Made by a program: the position numbers and the translations under genes. A stretch of 64,000 nucleotides of DNA. Source: Eutypa lata (lineage: Eukaryota; Ascomycota; Sordariomycetes; Xylariales; Diatrypaceae). The stretch's first letter is position 1; every line of letters begins with the position of its first letter. Below, piece by piece: positions 45,096 through 54,874 of this stretch. The notes beneath the pieces are model-generated. The model saw only the letters and a list, made by a program, of their open reading frames with translations. It had not been told where the DNA came from and made no database searches. The DNA lies in the NCBI GenBank assembly GCA_022661535.1, contig JAKULF010000005.1, positions 3,534,001 to 3,598,000 of the forward strand. The letters run 5' to 3'.

Positions 45096-45896
45096 TTAGG
45101 AAGTGGTCCCAACGAATACCACTAGAACAGCCGCATAGGTAGCAGTTGCCACCATCGTTTCCGTGTTATTAGCCTTGAGCCCAATAGACAGTCCGGCGGC
45201 AAACAGAATGAGGGCACTGGATACCGTTATGAGACTCTTCGACAGCGACACATCCGGAAGCCTCATAATGAGCATAGGTACGACCAGCGCCGCGCCCGCG
45301 GCGAAGGCTACTATGAAGCGCGCTATGTTATCAACAAATGTCGACACTTCTTCTGGCGGGTGGCCGTGCAGGTACTCGTCTATCCGTCTGGTGATTTCCT
45401 GCTTGGTGTACGTGAGGCTCTTCGGCAAGATCCGCTTCAGGACATCCCGGAGGGGTTCGGTCGGCCTCATATTCGTATCTTCAAAGCGGCCGAAAGCCGC
45501 TGGATCATCAGGTAGGGCACCGATTTCCTCAAATGCTTGCTCAGGATCCAGCCGCAGCCTCTTGGCTTCCGAGCCTGTTGCGGGAGCAAGTCACGGAAGT
45601 ACTCGTAGTCCCGGATCGCATTTGCTAATAATTCGTAGATAAAGATTCAGTTCCTTGCGCAAGTATATGCGATAAATTATGACGGGAGAATTACTATATT
45701 GGTGTAACAGCGTTGTCAACCGTTCGCCCTGCCCCGCTGTGAGGCCCGTCTTCTCCCAGGCTACTCTCTTTATTTAGGCAATCTCATTCTGTAACCGTAC
45801 GATATTTAATCTCTGCAATCCCCGAAAAGCCAAAAGACGGAGTTCTTCCGAACCTATATTGGTCGAATGGTGGAATAGTTGTTCTTCGTAGGGCAT
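45096..45896 (-). pseudogene. DUF6594 membrane protein, broken
   Basis: Gene of the fungal DUF6594 family (N-terminal helical domain plus two or three C-terminal membrane spans; function unknown). ATG at 45896, then FRGLQRLNIVRLQNEIA, followed by an in-frame TAA at 45774-45776, most simply CAA changed to TAA. After KTGLTAGQGERLTTLLHQY a 71-bp intron (GTAATT to ATTAG) leads in phase to NAIRDYEYFRDLLPQQ; then one base is missing near 45571-45578 and the frame moves to SEAKRLRLDPEQAFEEIG. The end is intact: FIVAFAAGAALVVPMLIM, LITVSSALILFAAGLSIG, then MVATATYAAVLVVFVG. Two disabling changes make a functional product unlikely. Confidence 0.75.
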
Positions 45897-46374
45897 ATCC
45901 CCAGTAATCTCGACAAGGTTTGGGGAACTCATTGTTGTGTCTTTCATTCAACTCTTCCCACCGGCCGGTCAAGACATGCAATCATAGTCTACGTTGGTAC
46001 TAGAGAATATCTGGGTAAGTTATGACCTAAAGCCTATGAAGGCATTCAAAGGTAGGATTGCGAACAAAGTAGCAATGATACATCAAGGTAGGGGAGGAGC
46101 CCTGCCCTTGACATGGGGCGGAGGCAACTGACATGAGGATTCCTATGCATGGGAAGCCCTTAAGGGTCTGATTGGACCACCATATCTCACTATCTTTGCT
46201 AACCTACATGGTGGGGTCTATGCATATGGCTGAGACGCGGCAGTGCGATACAGCGAGTCAGGGTTAATAAGTTGACAAATATAAGTAAGTAGTGTTCCCG
46301 TTCTTCTGTAGCCCTGCGGCTTTTCCCCCTCGTTCTCCTGGCTTGTTGTCCATTTTCCTTTCAAACTAGGCCAG
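45897..46374. other. intergenic, divergent promoters
   Basis: 478 bp between the DUF6594 pseudogene (minus) and the coiled-coil gene (plus). No feature beyond presumed promoters. Confidence 0.45.
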
Positions 46375-46967
46375 ATGGCGCCGCAGTCCAGGGAACGAGA
46401 TCACGGAATCGATGATAAAGCGACAATATCTCAAAGTCGCTATCGTTCCTCTGAGTTTCATAACAGGATTGGCCGTCTTCCGGCATACAAACCAAAAACC
46501 GAATTGCGTCATGTTAGCCCAAGGCCATCAGCTCTAATGCACATAGATATCGCTATCCAAATCAAAGACGACTTCGTACAAATGCGACTTATTATCTTCG
46601 AAATAGCCCCACACGGATCAGTGGTGGCCCGGATTTGGGGTCAGCATTTAAAGCTGGGTGGGCCCGCTCTTGAGCTCGATAAAAAGCTGTGTGTTGCAGT
46701 CTGTAACTTGCAGTATCTTGCTTACTTGAGCAAAATTGATGAAACGAGGGACGAAGTGACGGATCGCGTCAATAACCGTCTCGAGCGGAGTGAAAGACTG
46801 AAAGCTGCCATGGGTAAGCTCTACCTTTCCCCCTTTCTCCTTAAACAAGAGACTAGCTTAGTGACTGCCTTTTAGCGAAAGCAAACACGGAGCTACGACT
46901 CAGAGAAAGGAGATTTCGTAATGATCATCTGAATTACCTCATGAGTGCCATGGTAGAGTGGGAGTAA
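46375..46967 (+). CDS. small coiled-coil protein, unknown function
   Basis: A 176-residue protein. Exons 46375-46813 and 46876-46967; the 62-bp intron has a GTAAGC donor and TTTTAG acceptor and keeps phase (AAM then AKANTELRLRERR). ATG at 46375. Residues 1-50 are polar and basic, the middle has alternating hydrophobic strands (IDIAIQIKDDFVQMRLIIFEI) and the last 70 residues are charged helix (TDRVNNRLERSERLKAAM), a likely coiled coil. No signal peptide or membrane span. The second exon is too short to be noticed as a frame on its own. Family not recognised. Confidence 0.7.
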
Positions 46968-47743
46968 CCCAAACTACAGAGCATTGCTCGCAGCCGTTAC
47001 ATCGATCGAACGTGAGGCTAGCCATATCTGCAGAGAAGTCGACGACGTAAAGACTCGTCTGGGTAAAGAATACGCCCGAGATATAGAGAGGAGGTGATTG
47101 TCAGAACAGGCGTTGGGTGCGGGCGGACTTTGACTGCGGGGCATTGTGATATGGCACTGGACCAACAATCAAACGTGAAAGCTCCTGAATCTTATGCCCA
47201 TTTTCATGTAAGAAGTTTGTAACCCAAATGAAATGTGTTGAACACCTATTTTGAATATTTATATATCATTCCTAGCCAGTAGACCCGAGGTCACCACGTG
47301 CTCACCGCAACACAATGGTCCTCGTAGTTGCCTAGCTTCGGGACCTTCAGCTGTAATACGCTCCGGACCGGGGCGTAACCCCCGAGATGGACGTACAGCC
47401 AGCCTACGTGAGATCACCCGGGGTTCGACCCCACAACCCCATATATTTTAAGTGGATAGAATTAGAGCTAGTATTATCTAGAGACAAAGCTCAAAGCTAG
47501 GAACGTCGCTTCAAACACCTCCTCGCCTTCCCAACTACAAAACTCTTTACGTAAATAAGTTAAATGCATGGGTAGACACAGCTTCACGAACCTCCAAGCT
47601 TACCCAGCTTTTAGCCTACCAACCGTCAACGTATCATCACAACATCTATTGGCAACAATACCCTGCCAGTCAGCAGGCACTCTACCACCCATCCATCCAT
47701 CCCAGTTGCCTACATAACCTACACCCTATTCGCAAGCAAAGCA
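46968..47743. other. intergenic
   Basis: Contains a tRNA-derived element at 47311-47450 and the promoter of the DUF4604 gene. No gene seen. Confidence 0.45.
47311..47450 (+). repeat. possible tRNA-derived SINE
   Basis: Box-A-like TAGTTGCCTAGCTTCGG at 47325-47341 and box-B-like GGGTTCGACCC at 47421-47431 are followed by TTTT at 47446-47449, the Pol III stop signal. The part between the boxes is GC-rich and does not fold as a cloverleaf. This fits a SINE or a tRNA relic. Confidence 0.35.
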
Positions 47744-48322
47744 ATGTCACAAAAAATCACATCCAAGAACCTATCCTACGACACGACCCTCCCGCCCTTC
47801 CTCGCGCGCCTACACGGCCAACACCAGCAACACCTATCATCGGACTCTCCAGACCCGATCCTAGCAGCGCGGCGTCGACCTGGCGCTCGGGTGCGCTCTG
47901 CTAGCGAGGAAGCCGAGGACGCGCCACTTGTTGTAGATGAACGGGGGAACGTGGTGCAGCTCGATGTCGACGAGGAGTCTGGAGATGTAGTGAAGGGGGA
48001 GGAGGGAAGTAATACTAAAGAGGAGGCAGGTGGTGGTGATGACGGCGAGAAGGGAAAGGAGAGCACAGCGAGAGCAGCAGGGAGTAAAGACGCAGCGGTG
48101 AAGGTTGCTGGTATAGGCGCGGGTAAGAAGAGGAAGGTGGGACGGGTTATCGGCGTTGGTGAGGATGGCGATGATGAGTCGAGAGAGGCCGACAGCAAAC
48201 GCGTGGCTACAAAAACGACGGAGTCAGACGCGAAGCCGACTACATCAGCGAAACAGCCCCCGAAGAAGAAAGCCAAGAAGAAGAAGATCCAACTTAGCTT
48301 CGGAGACGATGATGGGGAGTGA
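47744..48322 (+). CDS. DUF4604 family protein
   Basis: Intronless 192-residue nuclear-type protein of the DUF4604 family (related to human KIAA1143). It begins MSQKITSKNLSYDTTLPPFL, the family's conserved N-terminal block, and ends with KKKAKKKKIQLSFGDDD, the conserved basic plus LSFGDD ending. Between them is a long acidic, Gly/Lys-rich disordered linker, with a basic KKRKVGR that may be a nuclear localisation signal. Function of the family is unknown. The length is normal. Confidence 0.93.
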   Translation: MSQKITSKNLSYDTTLPPFLARLHGQHQQHLSSDSPDPILAARRRPGARVRSASEEAEDAPLVVDERGNVVQLDVDEESGDVVKGEEGSNTKEEAGGGDDGEKGKESTARAAGSKDAAVKVAGIGAGKKRKVGRVIGVGEDGDDESREADSKRVATKTTESDAKPTTSAKQPPKKKAKKKKIQLSFGDDDGE

Positions 48323-49650
48323 TCGACTGAACAACAGATAGACGGTCGTCCCTCAGATACAAAACCTACCCTACCTACAGCTTGAGAATTATCGCATCCA
48401 GTGGTTTTTCAAGGAACGTCAGCGGCGCCCCAGACTCGACAGGTATTGGGCATACACACATGTACACATGCCCTTCGGGATATACCACATGCAGTCATCA
48501 TGCACGCAGGGCAGCACTACGCAGTATCCATCGGTCCCACCGCCAAATACCTAACTATATATACGTACCAGCTGTGTTACAATACGGCGGAGACAAGGAT
48601 CACCCACCAGCCAGCAAAACGTGAACACCCCGAAGTCATCACGCACGGATCTACTAAGCTCAATATGAAAGTCGGAGTAGGTAGCAGCTAGATACCCGCG
48701 ACTCGAGAGGTAGTAGTTCCAACGCGCGCTTCGGATGGGTAGAGAGATCCGCGATATTTGCGCCCTCTTTCTCCTCCGCTGAGAAGTTACCAACCACCAC
48801 TGTTAAGAAAGCAACGGGATGCCATTCCATCACACTACAATGAGGCGGCCTAACCTATCCACATAATGGGGGGTTTCAAGTTCAGCATCGTGTTCTTTCC
48901 CGGGTTACGGTAATGTAGCAAGGATGGTTGGTTCGTTCGTATAGTAGGGATGACCCATGGCTCTATCTACTCCATCCGTTACGTAGAAATCGGGCCGCTT
49001 AGCTTTATATTGAGAATAGCGATTCACCGTCGTCCAATTTGCAAAAGACGCCGGCTTATCACATCAACAGATGCCGCGAGCCTGTATGTGTGCTCTCTGC
49101 ATTAAACATAAGTTCTTAGGCGGAATGCAACCACGAATAAGACTTGAACCCAGCAGAACCTAGCTATGTAGATAGAACCAAGATATTAATTGGACTATAT
49201 ATACGCTAATGCCGCATCCACCCAGTGCATATATATATATATTTATTTTTCCATACCATGATCCTAGTGGGAAAGAATATATATATCACCAACAAAAGCC
49301 CATATATATAGAATAAAGAGCTATCCACCCGCGCCAGTTTACCTCCAAACCCGACATAGGACTCTATTAGAATCCGTTCATATAGCAATCCCATTGCCCG
49401 TTGCCCCAAAAGCATAAATGATGATGTCTGTCTGTCTCTCTGTCGGTGATTAGTATAGTAGTATAGTTAGCACAAAAAATATATAATATATCCCAGAAAA
49501 CGCCTCGCCAATGCAGCCGCTATTTCGATAGTTGGTCAGCCCCCTCCAAACCAGCATTGAAGTGAACCCAATCAGTCCTCCATGTTGTCTATCGTAGATC
49601 CTTTCCCTTGCCTCATACATCGCCTTCTTCATTTCCGCACCCTCTCTTAT
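48323..49650. other. intergenic between convergent genes
   Basis: No convincing coding frame. It contains AT dinucleotide runs near 49229-49241 and 49303-49310, probably in the 3' flank of CHS7. Confidence 0.5.
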
Positions 49651-50898
49651 CTAGTATCGAGAGTATCGGTTTCCTGATGGCGAGTACGAGTGATCGTACG
49701 AGCTGGTCAAACCTGAAGGGTCGTCCATGTAGACAGTAGTGCGGCGTTCGTCCTCGGGAAGAAGCTCCTTAACCTCCCAGTTGTTCATACGAGTACCGAC
49801 CGAGAACTCCAGATCTTCCTTAGTGATGGAGTCCCAGTACTATTTGTCGCGCAAGGTTAGTTAGCATCAAATACCCCCACAAACAAAGAAGGGAGAGGGA
49901 AGTCATAAGTCCGTACCTTGTAGACCATCATGACAGCGAGCAGATTACAAGTCGTGGCAATGAACAAGCCATCGAGGTAGTGGCTCGTCCCCTCACAGAT
50001 CGGCGGGCTGAAGCTGTACAGGATGACCTGGCCGACAACGAAGAAGAAGATGCCGAAGCCGATGGCGGCGAGGGGCCAGCGGTCCTCGAGGGTGCGCACG
50101 ACGAGGAGGAACTGGAGGGTGATGTAGACGAAGAGCTGGATGGCGTTGAGGAGGTACAGCACGGTGAAGAGGCCGACGGTCTGCGTGGGGCCCATGCCGG
50201 CCCAGTCCTTGAAGGTGGCAAGCGAGATGAGGAACGACAGGACGAAGGCGATGCACGAGCACAGCCGCAGCATCCAGACCGATAACGGCGTCCCGTCCTC
50301 GTACAGCTGGAACCCCACGAACCCGTTGATCATCAGGCAGGTGATCAGCGCCGACGTGAACCCGTTCTGCACCGCGATGAAGTAGGAATACGGATTCGTG
50401 CCCGGCGGCACCACGCCCGCGTCGACGAGGAGCGAGAAGAAACTTAGCAGCATGTAGATGTAGAAGAAGGCGAGGATCTCCTTTCGGCCTAGTGGGGAAA
50501 TATAATCATGTCAGCGACCCATCATCAATCTCTCTTTTGTTTGATTTTCCCTTCTTTAACTCCATATACGTATTATCGTATCATCATTCCCACCCCCACC
50601 CCTCCATTTAGGGCGGGAAAGAGAACTTTAAATAAATTAACCAAGATCAAAACGTACCGACTGCTGTGAACTTCCCCCGAATGTGCAGGATCATGATGAC
50701 GGTCATGACGAGGGCCACGATGTGCATGACGCTCGACGCGCCCTGAAAGACAATGGTGTTCGCGAACTCAATGTTCCGCGCGTAGCAGTCCGGCTCGATG
50801 CCCACGCCGGACGACACCGAGGTGATGGGACCGACCGAGGCGCACAACGGCAGGGGCGCCGTGTGGCAGATGTTGGTGAAGTCGCCGAAGCCCGACAT
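49651..50898 (-). CDS. CHS7: chitin synthase export chaperone
   Basis: Chs7-type ER membrane chaperone needed for export of chitin synthase to the cell surface. 333 residues, the usual length. Exons 50658-50898, 49917-50488 and 49651-49839; introns of 169 and 77 bp. It begins [20 protein letters not shown], the family's Cys-containing start, then seven hydrophobic spans including [58 protein letters not shown] and [20 protein letters not shown], the last formed across intron 2. The polar tail has [12 protein letters not shown]. All conserved blocks are intact. A CT/GA repeat lies in the upstream region. It may serve classical chitin synthases elsewhere in the genome as well as the GT2 gene at 22.5 kb. 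Confidence 0.96.
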
Positions 50899-51033
50899 CG
50901 TTGGTTTCGGAATGCCCGTCGGGCTGCGCTCAAAGTTTTATATCGGTGTGTTCGAGATATTATGTAAGTATGAAGTTCGACGATGGTGTAGAAAAGCGAG
51001 AATCGTTGAATCGAACGGAGCGAATGCGATGAG

Positions 51034-51143
51034 TTGATTGTTTGATTGTTTGATTGATTGATCGACCGTGTTTGTATTGGACTACTTTGTTATTATGTAT
51101 CTGTCGAATCTCTCTCTCGCTTTCTCTCTCTCTCTTTCTCTCT
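51034..51143. repeat. GATT and CT microsatellites
   Basis: A TTGATTGTTTGATT-type tetranucleotide repeat (51034-51062) and a CT repeat (51109-51143) lie 135-245 bp upstream of the CHS7 start codon. On the gene's own strand the second is GA-rich. Likely promoter or 5' UTR. Confidence 0.7.
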
Positions 51144-51918
51144 GCGGTCGAAACAATAGGCGACGGACGGCGACGACGATGGACGACAATTGCGATGTGG
51201 AAATGAGTTTGCCGTAGAGTGATAGTATAATATGAACGTATAATAATAATAATAACGACGATGAGGCTCAAAGAAACGAAAGTAGTATAGTTATTATTAT
51301 TTGTTATAGCGAATGATTATAGCCACGACTCCCTTGTTCCTTGCGACTGACTGACTGACTGCTCCGTCCGAGTGGGTGGGGGAGATAACTAAAGTTGACC
51401 TGGCCTCGTTGCTCCGTGAATGGGAATGTGGATGGCGGGCACTACAGGCGGGCAGATTGGAACGATTGAGGGATGTTGGGCGTTGAAGTGAGACGAAGAC
51501 GACGACGTCTGGCTGGCTTGGCTGACTGAACCGACCACTTGCAGGATTTCAAGTTTGAGGAAAGAGCCGGGCCCCGGTTGCCAGGGGAAAAGGGAATTCA
51601 ACGTGTGAAGCTGGTCTGTGCTTTACTATTACTAACCAGTTACGGACTAGTCTATACTAGTTAGACTCGTGTTCCTGAAAATAGCGCCAAGCCCCCGCAA
51701 AATCGAGGTTCGAGTTTGCCAAGTTTCGGTTGACTTGCATAATGAGAACAATACTCATCAACGTAGGCTCAACGTAGACATGCTGCATGATTACCATTGT
51801 TGAGCCTATAGTGACTTGCATTGTTAATCGACTAACTCTTTTAGTCGTTTTAACTATCTACTGTAGTTACAGTTACTAGCATTAGCAGCCAAAGAGACAA
51901 GGCTAATGAACAGCACCA

Positions 51919-51952
51919 AACCCTAACCTAACCCTAACCCTAGCTTAACCCT
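51919..51952. repeat. interstitial telomere-like repeat
   Basis: About four to five copies of CCCTAA, the fungal telomere unit, with two imperfect units (CCTAA and CCCTAGCTTAA). Flanks are unique sequence, so this is internal and not a chromosome end. Confidence 0.75.
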
Positions 51953-52394
51953 GAGCAAAACCTTACTACTAAGACAATTCAACTGACGAGCCAGATCAAG
52001 GTGAAACACCAATATGTGATTGTGCGGATGTCTCATCATAGGTAATGGGAAAGGGCGCTGTCCCAGAGTTACTAGATTATAGGTATCAGACTTGACCGAA
52101 GGTCCAACCGTCTTCTTCTTGTAGCCCTCGCTAACGTAGTAGAAACAATTTCAAGGTTTCCCAGCAAGCAGAGATGATAAGCCAGTATATCTAGATTCAA
52201 AACTACTAGAATATTTTAGACAGGTACTCAAGCCCAACCAGAGCGGCCCGTTACCTACTTGACCTCATACCAAAACACAAAAACGTTTGATGAATATATC
52301 AGAGTTACCACGTAACAGAGTAAATAATGTCTTGACCACCAAATACCCGAGCCTTCTCTGCTTCAACCAACCGAGAATGCCAATCAATACTTCT

Positions 52395-52814
52395 TTAAAA
52401 AGAACAATACACATTGCAATTGTCGTCGTATTCACAACTTGCGCATCTAGCGTAATAAATCATCTGGCTACCACCATCCTCGCAGACGACCTAGGCCGAA
52501 GAAACCATCAGTACACATTGGCTTACTCCTTAGCTCGGCGGCGAGAGAATATTCTTGAAGGGTTTGAGTTCCGTGAGGATGACTGCTGACGCGCATAAAT
52601 ACATGAATAAGTAACTCACCTTAGTGTTGTCGGGAGTACAACCCATAGTGGCCCCATTGCACGAGCTGTGAATCTGCCCCGTCCAACATATCCCGCTGGG
52701 ATTGCACGTTTCGCCGGGACCCATGGGGCCTGGTGTAGGTACAGCAGCTTCAGGTAATTTCGCTGCCACGGAGGAGGCGAGGGCGATGAGGTAGTATACG
52801 CCGCTGGGAAACAT
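52395..52814 (-). CDS. small secreted cysteine-rich protein
   Basis: A 96-residue protein. Exons 52620-52814 and 52395-52490; the 129-bp intron has a GTGAGT donor and CCTAG acceptor. Residues 1-18 (MFPSGVYYLIALASSVAA) form a signal peptide. The mature part has nine cysteines: four in exon 1 (ETCNPSGICWTG, SSCNGATMGC) and five in exon 2 (VVCEDGG, YYARCASCEYDDNCNVYC). The second exon is chosen because it restores a Cys-rich pattern and ends cleanly; reading through the donor gives a Cys-poor tail. Size and spacing fit secreted effector-like or antimicrobial proteins, but I recognise no named family and claim no activity. Confidence 0.75.
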
Positions 52815-54394
52815 CTCGATCTTGAACTAGTTGAACAGAGAAGGAGGCTGTAGAAATGTTTCAAGATTGTTGTTGTGGCGATAGCTTCTATCGTGTAACT
52901 GTAGGGCTCGATAAAACGATATCTCTATATAAAAATTATGTAATAAGCTTCTTCGTTCAACTACGTTTGAACCCGGATGTTTAGAGATGCTAAAGACCAA
53001 AACGTTTCCTGGGCAAGCCTGGAACTGGAGCGGTTATTTATAATCTTTTTCAGACCTGTACAGGTGTTGTTGAGAGCGTAAGTCTTTTAACTGCTCGCAT
53101 TGCAGTTCGATATTTCTCGTATCAGTATGTTGCTGACAAGCCGTCTCGCCAATCATGATAGCAACCACCACATTTATGTTTGTCACGTTTAACGTCAAAA
53201 ATTTACATATAATATATACCGTAGACTAATCTTGTATCGTAGTCCTGAAGGTGGTGTCACTGGCATATCGCTCATCTATCATAGAAGGTGAAGGTCGCCA
53301 ATATCCGAGCACATACCTCAATCAATTCCACAAGGGTGGCTAATTGGTTTACGAAGATTGGTAAGCAGAAGCTTTGCTAGCACCCCAAATATATGTCTAG
53401 CCTACATCTGTTATGTTATATAGCCCATCATTTCGCTAATCCGTCTTTTCTGAGATATCAATATGCCATAGCTTAACCAACTACCCCTATTTCGGTTGAT
53501 TACATTATACTATCGTGATCACCACCTGAGAGTATAATGTGCTATGCCACTGTGATATCATCTCTTCTCCACTGTGATGTTCTATTTGAAGACTATCGTC
53601 ACATATCCCGAACGCATAATTACTGAATCAATCGACTTTACGGATTTGATTAACTGGAATTTGCACGAAATTCCATTACACGTGGGCCTTTAATGGGAGA
53701 TATACCTAGAAGTCACTGCATTCGGCAGGAGTATTGAAGCCTACACACACTACAGAGCCCTTGACTACATGAGCATACATTGATCTTCTATCAAAAAGGG
53801 ATCACGACAACTTTTAACCAGAGACCTAAGCAAGACCTGTAATGTCTCTCATAGCGACTTCTCAATACTGACAGAAAGAATGAAGTAATAACGGTATCAA
53901 ATGGCCTATTGATAAATGTTCACGCCAGGAACTCATGCTGACATATCATGAATCGTCTCCAACTTTTACCCCAGGATAAGTCTATTCTGGACGTCGAGAC
54001 CCTGTACAGACATCGAGATATGCTTTCGCCCTAGCCAATAGCCCCCCCAGCTAGCCTATCAGACAGAAACAAACTCCGTCATCCAAAGTCATCGTCAATT
54101 ACCCATTTGGTGCTTGTCCAATCATTCCGCTTGATTACAAATGAAGCGTGTGACATCTGATATCATCCGTGAGGGGTCGTCTCCAAATGCGACAATCGCC
54201 AGCGGTGATCATCGAGATCCGTATAGCTATATGTTGAACCCCGAGCCCGTGTGCTTTTTTCGAGTTACAGACTGTTCTCCTTCCTTTCCTTCTTCAATTA
54301 AAAGCTCTCATATGGTTATTTATCCTAAGAGCTACACGCTGAAAATAAATCATCAAGACCAAGAATCCACCTCAACCTTGAATAGGAGAACATC
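52815..54394. other. AT-rich intergenic
   Basis: 1.6 kb between divergent small genes. No coding frame or RNA gene seen. Confidence 0.5.
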
Positions 54395-54694
54395 ATGTCG
54401 AAAGCATACAAAGCTGCCAAGGAGAAGTACGATGCCGTGATCAACGATGCTGGAAGGGGCGACTTCTACTGTGCGTCCGTCCTCCATTGGAATTGATCTA
54501 ATCGTCGCTTGAAGATACTAATGCCCTATATCGCATCTTGAAAAGGCCGAACTAATCGCATCGGGTCGACCCGCCATCCATCAAATGGCGATTGCTCTGC
54601 GGTCAACATGGTTCATCACCCGCAGCAGCGACGGCGCAGTTCGGGGACGATGTCAGAGAAGATCAAGAATCTGATGAATAGGCCTGCTTATTGA
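54395..54694 (+). CDS. small conserved-looking protein, unknown
   Basis: A 74-residue protein found from its splice structure: exons 54395-54470 and 54546-54694, a 75-bp intron with GTGCGT donor, ACTAAT branch site and AAAAG acceptor. It reads MSKAYKAAKEKYDAVINDAG, then RTNRIGSTRHPS and ends RRRSSGTMSEKIKNLMNRPAY. The N-terminus is a charged helix. RRRSS followed by an amphipathic helix is a possible phosphorylated, membrane- or protein-binding tail. No signal peptide. Short fungal proteins of this layout exist, but I cannot name the family. Confidence 0.6.
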
Positions 54695-54874
54695 AATTTC
54701 TGTACTACTAGTTACGACTAATGAAAAGGGGGTGAGAGAGATTGGATATCTGAAGACTGTAACTCATGTTAGGGAGAAAAACATGAAACACATTTGTAAA
54801 TATAGTCTAATGAATTTAAACATCGATGATGTCATTGTTGTTGTTGTTACTACATATTACAGTGTCTATATATC

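Larger units (their letters stand above)
50899..52394. other. intergenic
   Basis: Promoter side of CHS7, with microsatellites at 51034-51143 and a telomere-like repeat at 51919-51952. No gene seen. Confidence 0.5.

Noticed and set aside
49140..49165. GGGTTCAAGTC (minus strand) resembling a tRNA box B
   Set aside because: No box A at a workable distance and no cloverleaf.
52955..53000. Box-B-like GGGTTCAAAC on the minus strand
   Set aside because: No acceptor or D arm can be paired around it.
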